A DNA stretch of 58,737 bases, taken from the NCBI GenBank assembly GCA_947630665.1, contig CANRID010000011.1:1-58737 (forward strand). The letters run 5' to 3'. Both the position numbers and the translations under genes were made by a program. This stretch comes from an uncultured Bacteroidales bacterium. GTDB taxonomy: Bacteria; Bacteroidota; Bacteroidia; Bacteroidales; UBA932. The notes under the pieces were generated by a model. It saw only the letters and a list, made by a program, of their open reading frames with translations, made no database searches and had not been told where the DNA came from. This document shows positions 39,201 to 45,769 of this stretch, in pieces. The first letter of the stretch is position 1; each line of letters starts with the position of its first letter.

Positions 39201-39639
39201 TAAGAAGTCTTACAGGCACTAAGATTACAGGCGAGGAGAATACTTGTGATGAATCGTCTCGCTCTTTCCATTTAAGCATACCGAAAGTTAGATACAGGGT
39301 ATTTATACCTTGTTCTTCTATTGAGGTATTAGCTTTATATCGAAGTGCTTTTAATGTCTTTTGAAGGTCTCCGATAGGCTTATTGGTTTCAATATCACCT
39401 TTAATGACGGTTTCATAAACTTCTTCACCCTCATCATCTACCTGCACCTTTTTTGCATAAGGGAAAACAATCTCTTTTTCATTGGCAACAACAAGTTCCC
39501 ACAACCTATCAAATGAAGGTGTCATAATCCTTACATTGCTACGCTTGCCCTCAAGAAAGTTTATTAACCTATTTCTCTTTCCAAAGTCGAGCAATAGTTT
39601 CTTCCATATTTCGATACGGTTGTGTAGTTTATGCCCCAT
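33262..39639 (-). CDS. Giant DUF4011-helicase-Vsr-DUF3320 protein (Hhe antiphage type)
   Basis: This 2125-residue protein starts with a DUF4011 region and an SF1 (AAA_11/AAA_12-like) helicase. Walker A GPPGTGKSQTI is near residue 298, Walker B DLVIFDEASQ near residue 1495, and motif VI NVAITRAKHN near residue 1735. A Vsr/DUF559-type nuclease domain follows (residues about 1793-1880, with FRIDMAV, ECDGAAYH and TIYRIWSTDW), then DUF3320 at the C-terminus. This order is that of the single-gene Hhe defence system. Between helicase motifs I and II lie about 1200 residues of mostly helical repeats. The gene is AT-rich and preceded by a structured leader. It looks intact. Confidence 0.88.
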   Translation of the reverse strand: MGHKLHNRIEIWKKLLLDFGKRNRLINFLEGKRSNVRIMTPSFDRLWELVVANEKEIVFPYAKKVQVDDEGEEVYETVIKGDIETNKPIGDLQKTLKALRYKANTSIEEQGINTLYLTFGMLKWKERDDSSQVFSSPVILVPVRLLIESITSPYRLVLHDDEIVINPTLSHKLDNDFGIIMPEFDSTHDSPAEYIEKLLHKVENKGWEVERSTHLTNLSFLKINMYKDLERNEEKIKANPVIAALVGEQDPIQVSEELNNFDHDRQIRPIDTFQVVDADSSQQDAVLLSKKGASFVLQGPPGTGKSQTITNIIAEAIADGKKVLFVSEKMAALQVVYNRLASVGLADFCFTLHSHKAKKKEILRDLANSINIDRTRVRDEALAQLDLLERKRNLLSEYQDELHTLTSGLNISIYSVNGKLAKLENVPDIIFSIEATDKVTESELNEKIYLLQEFAKTVGKRSEDYANNVWRNSSVRMLTNELRHDIDSNVSQLLTLLKEEADIFEKTCGTLGIKIRPSQTGLNTLVELLALVSKSPLIPIRWIYDDNISSLRDEAYKYQQDTNTILNSKSKLLAIYNEGILELDGKNICSTIEQCVATFCNLLNTESRNDIAIKIKDRLETIKVALKKLSDIFEQGRVLSEELGCDSPSSYDNLRELYDIVSLLQTNIQPSERWFDDKKFASITGNFEKDRTIHESAANIRAEIETRYHREIIEQDCKSILQRFNAEYLPFAKHFSKDAIDFRDTTAISELKELSSKLQALEEKISNTLSVVENICILLGIDVPSSFMAMDEVICLAEIISKGITPTEKWFIPASYNTIKASFDSIAKEHNDIKTLRDSLTSIFDDEIFTVDLYPMLQRFRGDYSSAFKRLFSSAYKRDLAELKRYMRSGDKLSYDNSLQYLTRIKEYVDKVGKLNTEDCRANFGEYYAGLDTNWDNITEAFVVFDATTKYKDFITNKLKSFWIHRSVDISALVERINSYKSLNLSDDLTSINIYLTSKFGNRATIAVVVQDVVSLYNSITSFCEKLTNDITAINAYAKSENDASIIEYNNLLVKICELQKILKDIALDEDTYKKYSSRYGIYYRGIDTDWNICNDAISTFQELRGKFDKVPTLLRNRLLDGTIPSATINRYISSFENCNYNQIYSTLNSEFSFEVNCSTSYEYMTQIYKKLRTVFSQFDELYSCVCCMRKQSGDYDTIIEDLKLLIEVQNREKELQSIKSAIVSKYGNYYNELDTNWDNLYSALQFADEFKDFITTYSLPQSFVEPICTDKKIVNYCYERYDELQGLIHILETPYDWFKSLFEQPNTFDDYIFGDLMDRLTNCRNKKHLLEEWVDYCSNREKCQKAGLGAYIAQIDNSSIKDEYIVDAYLKRFYHLWLDAVLPNFPAVQNFRGRIQNQTINEFCELDKGQFKIAQARVRERALSRIPDFNSINGARDEIAILKRELNKQRRLMPLRKLFMAIPNLVTSLRPCFMMSPLSVSVFLEAQSYDFDLVIFDEASQVHTEDAIGAIMRGKQVIIVGDTKQLPPTSFFSTSLNDEDFDVDSDDAIEDNDAGAYESILDEAVSVLPERSLRWHYRSRHEHLIAFSNIKIYNSQLITFPSSTESAPDCGVEYVYVKDGVYDRGGKKNNIIEARKVADLVFEHFKKHPNRSLGVVTFSEAQQNAVDAAIRQKRLQNPRFDKFFIEDKEEPFFIKNLENVQGDERDTIIFSIGYAKDSKGIMYMNFGPLSREGGYRRLNVAITRAKHNVKLVGSIVPTDIDLEKVSSEGVKMLRSYIEFAQQGIVALEKELTFNYDLDFDSPFEEAVYDFLQSKGYNVVTQVGCSGFRIDMAVKHPTQSGKFAIGIECDGAAYHSSRTARERDRLRQAVLEDMGWTIYRIWSTDWIKDQKTEEEKLINAVEKALGRAAIESEDNDVFDSSDSNADAVIPIIEIEEKIEPSEIADRGYGFDLYKRAYPLNIIDENGNIREGYDIAWDIISLEQPIHFEELCRRIAPAYGRQKATSVVRDEVKCIFRNHLKGMIIEDKNEFVRIKDFADVKVRVPNPDDDYLRPINYICNEELALAMKTIAQHSFGITPDDLFIVTARELGFKRTGENIIYSLRKVYQQMLKNGEVTEVDGKVQVI

Positions 39640-39734
39640 AATGCAAAACCTTTCTACTTGATCGTTATATTCTTATATCTTATTTCGCTTCTCTTGCATA
39701 TCTTAAAAAAGCGTGAACCACAATGCCACGTCTA

Positions 39735-39850
39735 ATTTGGAGGTCGTAGGAAACCTTGCATACAGATGTAGTAATAGTAGCCCACGCTATAGCGTGAGAA
39801 CCACTATGCCATCTGAGTATGCAATTTGAAAATTTCCTACGTTTCCAAAT
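39735..39850 (-). ncRNA. 116-nt structured RNA element in the leader of the Hhe-type gene
   Basis: Nested complementary arms, from outside in: 39735-39741/39844-39850 (7 bp), 39745-39753/39833-39841 (9 bp), 39756-39763/39817-39824 (8 bp) and 39764-39768/39810-39814 (5 bp). Inside these sits a terminal 14-bp palindrome at 39783-39796 (CACGC-TATA-GCGTG). On the minus strand it lies about 95 nt upstream of the Hhe-type start codon and downstream of a terminator and a -7 element (TACTTTTG, 39923-39916). A second copy of the inner segment (GGCATTGTGGTTCACGC) follows and ends in TTTTTT near 39704-39715, so alternative pairing is possible. Regulatory leader or separate small RNA cannot be decided. 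Confidence 0.6.
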
Positions 39851-39924
39851 ACTTGATGAGCATAACGCTTCTTCTTTTTTCATATGTCTTGAACCGAGAT
39901 TCCTCAATTCTCCTACAAAAGTAC

Positions 39925-39970
39925 TAAAAAATCGTAATAATAAGCCCTTTACAGGCAAATTATTACGATT
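39925..39970 (-). terminator. Terminator of the mobilization operon
   Basis: Perfect 11-bp arms (39930-39940 and 39960-39970, AATCGTAATAA/TTATTACGATT) with an inner GCC/GGC pairing are followed on the minus strand by TTTTTT. It lies 90 nt after the stop of the coiled-coil protein gene. Confidence 0.8.
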
Positions 39971-40059
39971 GGGAAGCACAATTAGATTTGAATTATTCTA
40001 ATCCTGCACGAAAATCTGCTATCGAGGGTCTAAACTTTACCTTGATACTTGCCATAGGC

Positions 40060-40899
40060 TCATGGTTTTGATTTTTTGTTTGGGTTATCCTTTGGCTGTT
40101 GCTTATCCTTGATGGACTTGGCTTTGGATTCCTGTTCCTTTGCAGCCTGCTCTTTCAAGCGTGCTTGCTCGGCAAGGGCTGCTTGTTTGCGAACAGCCTT
40201 TTCATAGGTCTCCACATCTTCACGCATCTGCTCGATTGCTTCGGTGTTGCGGTTGAGTTCAAAGATGTCCTCCAATGTGGCTATCTGCTCAGCCGAAGCA
40301 TCGCCTTTCATCTTGATGTAGCGATATTTGAGGTCGTTATCGATGCGGTCTTGGTTAGGCTTCTCAGATATAATTATCCAAGTAAATAGCCCCATGATCA
40401 AAGCCGTTTCTATCACAATAGTCCAACAGACAAACGGGGTCTCAAAACCAATTCTATGGTGCTTGAAATTATGAACACCATCCTCAATTGTTGTTTTCAA
40501 CTTCTGAACTAATGATTTAACCTCGTCAGATTTTTGCTCTTGATTCTGCTTTAACTCAGCCAGTGAGTTTAGGACTTCGCCTGAAGATTGCGATTTATTG
40601 ATAATCGCTTTCACATCCCTAACACTCTCGCTAATGGCACTGAAATTTGAATTGAGGGTCTTTGTCTGCTCTTCAAGTTTACGGTCAGTATGTCGGCAAT
40701 TAAGCCCTGTGGCATTGACAACAAGTGCTTTAATCTCCTCTACTAATGTTTCATTAGCCTCGTTATCAACTACCGAATTACTATCACTTGGCTTAGACTT
40801 CTGCAATTCGATTATACCTGTTTCGATTCTTTCCAAGCATCCGTAGATGCCTTCCATAAACGACTCGTGGTCGTTGTGGTTAAAGTTTTTATTACTCAT
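40060..40899 (-). CDS. Coiled-coil, single-pass membrane protein of the mobilization operon
   Basis: This 279-residue protein has an N-terminal coiled-coil region (residues about 10-150), one membrane helix near residues 165-185 (VCWTIVIETALIMGLFTWII), and a highly charged Lys/Glu/Gln-rich C-terminal tail ending in KKSKP. Proteins of this build follow the relaxase gene in many Bacteroides mobilizable elements, and their role in transfer is unproven. The gene starts 34 bp after the relaxase stop and is the last gene before a strong terminator. Confidence 0.65.
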   Translation of the reverse strand: MSNKNFNHNDHESFMEGIYGCLERIETGIIELQKSKPSDSNSVVDNEANETLVEEIKALVVNATGLNCRHTDRKLEEQTKTLNSNFSAISESVRDVKAIINKSQSSGEVLNSLAELKQNQEQKSDEVKSLVQKLKTTIEDGVHNFKHHRIGFETPFVCWTIVIETALIMGLFTWIIISEKPNQDRIDNDLKYRYIKMKGDASAEQIATLEDIFELNRNTEAIEQMREDVETYEKAVRKQAALAEQARLKEQAAKEQESKAKSIKDKQQPKDNPNKKSKP

Positions 40900-40933
40900 A
40901 TCAATTTGTTTTAAGTGTGAAAAAATTGTTTGC

Positions 40934-41872
40934 TTAGAATCTTATTCCTCGATTCTTCTTTCGCTCCTTCTTTCTCTGCTTCTGCCAAGAAGGAACTTGC
41001 TCTTCCTCTACTGGAGCATCCTCTGGAGTGAATAAGCCCAATCCGTTGCTCTCAATAAGGCTATCTGTAACGCTATAATTTTGCTCTGCTTCTTGCCTTG
41101 TCGGTTGCTGTTTAGGCTCAATCTCTGTCTGCTTTTTCGGCATATCCCAACTTAATTGCTTATCAAGTTTTGAATAGCTGAACTGTCTGCTCACATCGGA
41201 AGCCTTGAAAGTGTAGCCATCTTTGATGAAACTCAACCCCTCATTCTTACCCGTTCTGCGGTTAATCTTGAAGGTCATGCCAATTCCTTGTTTTTGTAGT
41301 TTATTGCCCAAGTCCCACCAGGTTCGGCAATGTTTCAAAGCAGCCTTGACAGCATTGTGAATCTCATACTTCACCCGTTCAGGATCGTGGAGTTTCTTTA
41401 CATTGGTTTTGCTCTTGTCCTCTGCGTATGTCAATCCATATTTGTCTTTCAGCTTCTTCGCGGCAATCTCATTTCGCTTAAAATCGTTTTGCGAAGAGAT
41501 TACTTTGCCATCGTAGTTTATGCGATTATAGACCAAATGACAATGCGGATTGTCGGTATTATGATGCCTTACCAAGATGAACTGCGTGTTCTTAATCTGC
41601 ATCAAATCCATATACTCCAATGCGATTTTAGCCATGAACTCATCGGTTAATCGTGGTGCATCTTCGGGCTTAAAGCTTAATGCTATGTGTCCTAACGGTT
41701 GCTTGATTTTCGGATTTAAGAGGCACTGACAGTTGAAACTATCAATCATTTCTTTGTTTGTTCCGAGCAATACACCGTCAGATGCTATGATTTCGGCATT
41801 GTCCTTTCCCATCACATAGCGGATACAACCACCGAAGGATTTTCCTTTCTTGATTTTACCTATCATCTGCAC
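40934..41872 (-). CDS. Relaxase (MobA-type, relaxase/mobilization nuclease domain)
   Basis: This 312-residue relaxase nicks oriT and leads strand transfer. The N-terminus MIGKIKKGKSFGGCIRYVMG is typical of Bacteroides relaxases, so the start at the third residue Met (41866) may be the true one. The histidine triad is in VRHHNTDNPHCHLVYNRI (residues about 101-118). A C-terminal Gln/Glu-rich tail follows. It overlaps the mobC gene by 10 bp, consistent with translational coupling. Confidence 0.9.
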   Translation of the reverse strand: MQMIGKIKKGKSFGGCIRYVMGKDNAEIIASDGVLLGTNKEMIDSFNCQCLLNPKIKQPLGHIALSFKPEDAPRLTDEFMAKIALEYMDLMQIKNTQFILVRHHNTDNPHCHLVYNRINYDGKVISSQNDFKRNEIAAKKLKDKYGLTYAEDKSKTNVKKLHDPERVKYEIHNAVKAALKHCRTWWDLGNKLQKQGIGMTFKINRRTGKNEGLSFIKDGYTFKASDVSRQFSYSKLDKQLSWDMPKKQTEIEPKQQPTRQEAEQNYSVTDSLIESNGLGLFTPEDAPVEEEQVPSWQKQRKKERKKNRGIRF

Positions 41873-42246
41873 CTCCTTTCTTCGGCTTTATAGTCGCTTA
41901 ATACTTCTTTCAGTTTGGCAAGCAATTCCATTACGACACTCTTTGTGCGATAGAATCCGGTCTGATGCGATAGCTTAGTAAGCTGATTGAGGTTGTTTGC
42001 CATACCCGTAAGATTACGGATTATGGTAGCATCCTCAGCCGAATGTTTGGCAACAATTCGGGCATCAAAGGCTGAATCTCGGATGTACTCGGCAAGGGTG
42101 CGATTGGTGTTCTTGCTTCGGTGGCGTAACATCTCATAGTCGGGCTTTGAGAACTTCACTGTTACCGACTTTGTAAGTCGTTTCAGAGTGCTTACCTGTG
42201 GTCTGCCTCTGGGCTTGGATTTGTTTGTTTTTTTATTATTCATCAT
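41863..42246 (-). CDS. Plasmid mobilization relaxosome protein MobC
   Basis: This 127-residue DNA-binding accessory protein helps the relaxase melt oriT. A basic N-terminus (NNKKTNKSKPRGRP) is followed by a ribbon-helix-helix-like region (SVTVKFSKPDYEMLRHRSK) and the MobC core with ATIIRNLTGMANNLNQLTKL (residues about 80-105), the family signature. Its stop overlaps the relaxase start. Confidence 0.9.
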   Translation of the reverse strand: MMNNKKTNKSKPRGRPQVSTLKRLTKSVTVKFSKPDYEMLRHRSKNTNRTLAEYIRDSAFDARIVAKHSAEDATIIRNLTGMANNLNQLTKLSHQTGFYRTKSVVMELLAKLKEVLSDYKAEERRCR

Positions 42247-42333
42247 TGTACTTTTAATTTAATTTTGATTCTTCAATTTGGCTTTTCACAATCTGCGACC
42301 ATCGGGAGCGGATTGCCTCCACCTTGGAGGTGG

Positions 42334-42401
42334 AGCGAGGTTTTTCGGGTGCAATGGCGGCTTGTCCGACATTTTTCGGCATCCCGAAAGATAACCTCGC
42401 T
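42334..42401. other. Candidate oriT (nested inverted repeats beside mob genes)
   Basis: Outer arms AGCGAGGTT (42334-42342) and AACCTCGCT (42393-42401) enclose TTCGGG (42344-42349) and CCCGAA (42383-42388). A separate 7-bp hairpin CTCCACC/GGTGGAG lies just upstream near 42318-42336. The site is in the 258-bp gap between mobC and the DUF3408 gene, the usual oriT location in Bacteroides mobilizable elements. A reading frame of 88 codons crosses it on the minus strand but is probably not a gene. Confidence 0.5.
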
Positions 42402-42504
42402 AACTCCCGAAACTGATGTTCCGTCCGTTGACCGCCTCTGGCGGGTTCTGAATGCCGGAATGCCATCATTCCATGATGCGGATGGATTTTGCACCGGGTG
42501 TCTT

Positions 42505-42951
42505 TTACAGTTTGCGCCACCGCTCGAAGTCTTCCGAATAGATTTCAAGATGCTGCCGGGCGATATTTTCCAGCAGTCCGGACACGCTCATCCTGCGGCT
42601 TCCGAGCTTGCGGACATACTCGTCCAGCCTGTCCCTTACCTCGCAGCTCACGAATACGGGCTTGCGGTCTTCTATTCTGGGAACCTGCAGGAATGTGCTG
42701 CGGTACTCTTCCAGTGACAGCCTGCGTTGCCTACCGCTAATCCGGCACTTGGATGCAGGAGCGGAACCGTCTTTCTCTGCCGGCTCCTGGATCCCGGATT
42801 GTTCCGTGACTGTCGGCAGGATTTCATTCCCGGCATGGTCAGTAACCTCTCCTGCACTTTCAGGGTTTTCACACTCAGGAAGAAGCTGTGACATTTCCAT
42901 ACCTGTCATAGCTTCCCACCGCTCTTTGTCAAAGCTTTTTCTTGTAGCCAT
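42505..42951 (-). CDS. DUF3408-domain protein
   Basis: This 148-residue protein has a low-complexity N-terminal half and the DUF3408 domain in its C-terminal part (residues about 85-148, with FVSCEVRDRLDEYVRKLG and LLENIARQHLEIY). The domain looks like a ribbon-helix-helix fold. DUF3408 genes accompany mobilization and transfer genes in Bacteroidota conjugative and mobilizable elements, so a relaxosome or regulatory role is likely. The start MATRKSFDKERWEAM is typical for the family. Confidence 0.8.
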   Translation of the reverse strand: MATRKSFDKERWEAMTGMEMSQLLPECENPESAGEVTDHAGNEILPTVTEQSGIQEPAEKDGSAPASKCRISGRQRRLSLEEYRSTFLQVPRIEDRKPVFVSCEVRDRLDEYVRKLGSRRMSVSGLLENIARQHLEIYSEDFERWRKL

Positions 42952-43059
42952 AATCTTTGAATTTTAATAAGTCAATACAGTGGCCTTGGTATGTACCTTG
43001 ACCGGTTATCGGCAGCAAAGAAAGTGTGTATAGTGCACTGTGTCAAGCAAATGGAGTGA

Positions 43060-43131
43060 GTGTGGCAATTATGACCGGTTCTGCATTATATGCACCGGAC
43101 AAACGGTGGCGACTGCTGTGATTTGCCACAC
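43060..43131. repeat. Nested inverted repeat in the 42952-43543 gap
   Basis: Arms GTGTGGCAA (43060-43068) and TTGCCACAC (43123-43131) enclose CCGG...CCGG and TGCAT-TAT-ATGCA. The surrounding 590-bp gap shows no credible gene; an in-frame extension of the next gene to 43331 lacks coding character. The repeat could be a protein-binding site, an origin or a structured RNA. Confidence 0.5.
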
Positions 43132-43543
43132 CCGCACGGGCGCCCATGGAATCGGACAATGATTTCATGGCAGTATGGAGACTGAATCCAACGGACACTT
43201 TACCGGATATAGGATAACCCGTTGCAATCGTACCGGTATACTTGCTGCAGTCAGTTCAGGCAATAATAATCATATGGCGGCTTTGCTCAGTCGGGTCATA
43301 CTGTCCACCGGCCATGCAACATGATGACAGATGATGAAACAGACCGTCAGCCGTCTGCAAATCCATTGCAGTGTGATTATTACTGCTTTAATTTGTACCG
43401 GGAACAGGAAAGACAGACCGGTGGCTTGCTGCAGCCATGCCACTTGTTCCCTCCTGTCAGATGTATCGGATAAGGCAGTAAGCCGGCTTTGCCTTGGCGG
43501 TACAAGATGGAAACAGTATCAAATGGAAGTAAACAATGAGATT

Positions 43544-43855
43544 ATGGAAATAGTAAGTTTTGAAAAAAGAACCTTTGAGGAGATGGCTGCCAAGTTGGAT
43601 TACTTCGTGCAGCGGATGGATGACCTCTGCCGACAGCACGGGGAGAAGAAGGCAGAACGATGGATGGACAGTCATGCCGTCTGCCGGAAACTGCGTATCA
43701 GCCCGAGGACATTGCAGACCCTCCGTGACAACGGCACGCTCGCCTTTACCAAGATTGGCAACCGCACCTACTACCGTCCGGAAGACGTGGAACGGGTCAT
43801 TGTGGATGTGGAAGAGAGACGGAAAGAGGCGAAATGGAAAGGCAAAAGCATTTAG
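43544..43855 (+). CDS. HTH_17/excisionase-like DNA-binding protein (module copy 1, gene A)
   Basis: This 103-residue protein has a coiled N-terminal helix (FEEMAAKLDYFVQRMDDLCR) and a MerR/HTH_17-type domain: MDSHAVCRKLRISPRTLQTL then DNGTLAFTKIGNRTYYRPED. Such proteins act as excisionases or directionality factors in Bacteroidota elements. The ATG at 43544 (MEIVSFEKRTF) is chosen because the homologous gene at 45770 begins equivalently (MEVVVIDKATF). An ATG at 43523 is an alternative. It is followed by its partner gene 30 bp downstream. Confidence 0.8.
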   Translation: MEIVSFEKRTFEEMAAKLDYFVQRMDDLCRQHGEKKAERWMDSHAVCRKLRISPRTLQTLRDNGTLAFTKIGNRTYYRPEDVERVIVDVEERRKEAKWKGKSI

Positions 43856-43885
43856 CAGTTGAAGTATCAATTAAAGACAAACCGT

Positions 43886-44191
43886 ATGAGTAGTGAAATC
43901 AGAGAAAAAGACCATGAGTGGGTATGTAAATTCCACTCGAATTTCGACCGGCTTCTGGCTTCGTTCGAAAAGTTGTTCAGCCAACGCCGACCGCCCGTAT
44001 ATGGCGATGAGCTGCTGACTGACAAGGAGGTGTCGCACCTGCTTAAAGTGAGCCGCAGGACATTGCAGGATTACCGAAGCAACGGCATACTGCCTTATAT
44101 TCAGGTGGGCGGCAAGATTCTGTACAGGGCTTCTGACATAGAGCGTACCCTGATGGACGGCTATAGGGAGGCGTACCGTTCAAGAAAATGA
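43886..44191 (+). CDS. HTH_17/excisionase-like DNA-binding protein (module copy 1, gene B)
   Basis: This 101-residue HTH_17 protein has LLTDKEVSHLLKVSRRTLQD and then YRSNGILPYIQVGGKILYRA with a C-terminal MDGYREAY. It is clearly paralogous to the product of 46136-46468, sharing SRR(T/S)LQDYR(S/N)NGILPYIQ. The ATG at 43886 is preferred over a TTG at 43859. It forms a pair with the preceding HTH gene. Confidence 0.82.
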   Translation: MSSEIREKDHEWVCKFHSNFDRLLASFEKLFSQRRPPVYGDELLTDKEVSHLLKVSRRTLQDYRSNGILPYIQVGGKILYRASDIERTLMDGYREAYRSRK

Positions 44192-44224
44192 AAATCCATC
44201 CCGTTCCTTCTGCCTGCGGCCGCA

Positions 44225-44291
44225 TGAAAAAAGGGACACCCGGAGATCGGTTCTTCTTCTTCCTTCCTCCGGATGCCCCTTGCTTTTTCTT
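44225..44291. terminator. Bidirectional terminator
   Basis: Arms 44231-44245 and 44267-44281 match at 13 of 15 positions. T-runs follow on both strands (TTTTTC on plus, TTTTTT on minus). It separates the convergent HTH gene and the 44305-44724 gene. Confidence 0.8.
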
Positions 44292-44304
44292 TCAGGTGTC
44301 AGGC

Positions 44305-44724
44305 TTATTTCGTACCGGTGGTCCTTACACTTACCCCTTTCGGTATCGGGTTGTCAAGTATTATCCGGTAGCATAGTCTGCCGTCCACATTCACCGGCTC
44401 TTTCGCCACCATGAAGCCGGCGCATTTCTCGACCTTTGCCGCATCGAGTATCATGCCGGCGATGAAGCTGTTCGAGAAGCGGGCGCAACGCGGGTCGTTC
44501 CAGATCGTGAAGCCGTTCTCGTCATCCGAGACGAACATGTACCAGTCCTTGGGCCTGTCTTCGTCCCTGGCGATACACAGCCTGTTTCCTGCGTGCAGGC
44601 TCAGTTCCCTGCTCAGTATCCGACTCAAATACATGCTTCCGTCACGGCATACCGTGATGATCCGTTTGCCCTTGTAGGTCAGTGCCGGATGGGAATTGCT
44701 CTTGTCATAAACTGTCAGTTTCAT
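44305..44724 (-). CDS. Hypothetical protein of Bacteroidota mobile elements
   Basis: This 139-residue protein has no recognised domain. Segments such as IITVCRDGSMYLSRILSREL and WYMFVSDDENGFTIW suggest a compact alpha/beta fold. The start at 44724 (MKLTVYDKSN) is preferred, with in-frame ATGs at 44730 and 44751 as alternatives. It lies downstream of the sigma-like gene on the same strand (gap about 45 bp). Function is unknown. Confidence 0.6.
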   Translation of the reverse strand: MKLTVYDKSNSHPALTYKGKRIITVCRDGSMYLSRILSRELSLHAGNRLCIARDEDRPKDWYMFVSDDENGFTIWNDPRCARFSNSFIAGMILDAAKVEKCAGFMVAKEPVNVDGRLCYRIILDNPIPKGVSVRTTGTK

Positions 44725-44769
44725 AATCATCGATATTTTTTCGTTATACATTGTTTTCCTTTATTCGTG

Positions 44770-45330
44770 TCATGCCGCCTCTCCGGCCATGATCAGCCTT
44801 CTTCTGGCGATGAATTTCCGGTTTGCCCGGACGGATTCCATCATCGCCTGTGCCCTGCGCGTCACCACCGAGGTCTTCTCGCCCATGTGCCTGGCTATGG
44901 TGCGGAACGAGCTTCCGGTCTCGTAGAACCGCAGCATGAATATCCTGTAGTCCTCGTAGGAGAAATGCCGCCTGAGGAACTTCTGTATGTCCCTTACCAG
45001 CCTGTCGCATCCGGTCAGCATCTCTTCCCGTTCTTCTGTCTCTTCCGCGCAGTCCGTCTCGCTCAGTCTTGCGAAATACTCGTCTCCGGGACTGTCGTAA
45101 CGGCTTTCATCCCTTGCGCCCGACTGTAGGATTCTCCGGTAGCATCCGAAGAAATAGGATTCCAACTCCTTGATTCCGCCACTTGCGAACATGACCTGTT
45201 TCCTGACTGCCAGATAGGCATCATGGAATGCGTCCTCGTCGATTTTTCCATAGATGGAGAGTCTCTCTTTCAGTCTCATGTATGAACGGTCGAACCACCT
45301 GTTAAATTCTTTCACGTCTTTTGTTGCCAT
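44770..45330 (-). CDS. Sigma-70-like/ECF-type DNA-binding protein
   Basis: This 186-residue protein is organised like a small sigma factor. A region 2-like segment is at residues about 25-75 (DEDAFHDAYLAVRKQV). A region 4-like HTH is at residues about 130-175, with RIFMLRFYETGSSFRTIARH and then EKTSVVTRRAQAMMES. Similar genes sit near HTH pairs in Bacteroidota elements and may drive excision or transfer genes. It could instead be a replication/regulatory protein with only a sigma-4-like domain. Upstream lies a 161-bp nested inverted repeat. Confidence 0.65.
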   Translation of the reverse strand: MATKDVKEFNRWFDRSYMRLKERLSIYGKIDEDAFHDAYLAVRKQVMFASGGIKELESYFFGCYRRILQSGARDESRYDSPGDEYFARLSETDCAEETEEREEMLTGCDRLVRDIQKFLRRHFSYEDYRIFMLRFYETGSSFRTIARHMGEKTSVVTRRAQAMMESVRANRKFIARRRLIMAGEAA

Positions 45331-45382
45331 ATCCTTTCGCTTTTATCTGTTAGACATCCGGCCCGTGGTGCGGGCACTCTTG

Positions 45383-45543
45383 TTTCTTTGAATGCCTTAC
45401 AGCCGTTCTCCCTCCGGAAAGGCGTCAAGGCTCGGCAGGAAAAAATACCGGAGCGCAGAGCGCGAGGATGATTTTTTCCCCGCCGACCCGCAGGGCCCGG
45501 CCTTGCGCTCCGGTGGGGAACGGCTACCTTTGCTTCAAAGAAA
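45383..45543. repeat. 161-bp nested inverted repeat in the 45331-45769 gap
   Basis: Three pairs of arms are nested: TTTCTTTGAA 45383-45392 with TTCAAAGAAA 45534-45543, AGCCGTTC 45401-45408 with GAACGGCT 45518-45525, and ACCGGAGCGCA 45447-45457 with TGCGCTCCGGT 45504-45514. The core is GC-rich, unlike its surroundings. No convincing gene lies in this 439-bp gap. It could be a replication or transfer origin, a regulator binding site, or a structured RNA. Confidence 0.7.
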
Positions 45544-45769
45544 TAAGTGTGTACTTTTCCGCTTCTTACCATCCGTAATTATCCCCTGGCGGTGAAAAAA
45601 GATGTCTGCCGGTGACACCTCTCGTCCGGTTTGCAGCCCGTCTTGATTTTTTTATTTTCTTCGCTTCCGGAACGCTTTTACGGACACCGGAAACCCTTTC
45701 CGGTATCATCTGTCCGCCGTTCCGGCTATAGTAAAAAACAAATGTCAAACGATTTAAAATTTAAGAATT

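Noticed and set aside
39735-39850. Retron msr-msd
   Set aside because: The inverted-repeat layout suggested it, but no reverse transcriptase gene is present anywhere in the window.
39680-39979. A 99-codon minus-strand reading frame across the structured leader region
   Set aside because: It is explained by the nested inverted repeats, crosses the terminator and promoter-like sequences, and has no family resemblance.
42254-42520. An 88-codon gene between mobC and the DUF3408 gene
   Set aside because: It lies over oriT-like inverted repeats, overlaps the DUF3408 gene and reads like translated conserved non-coding DNA.
43331-43543. Extended N-terminus of the first HTH gene
   Set aside because: The extra residues have no counterpart in the paralogue at 45770 and lack coding character.
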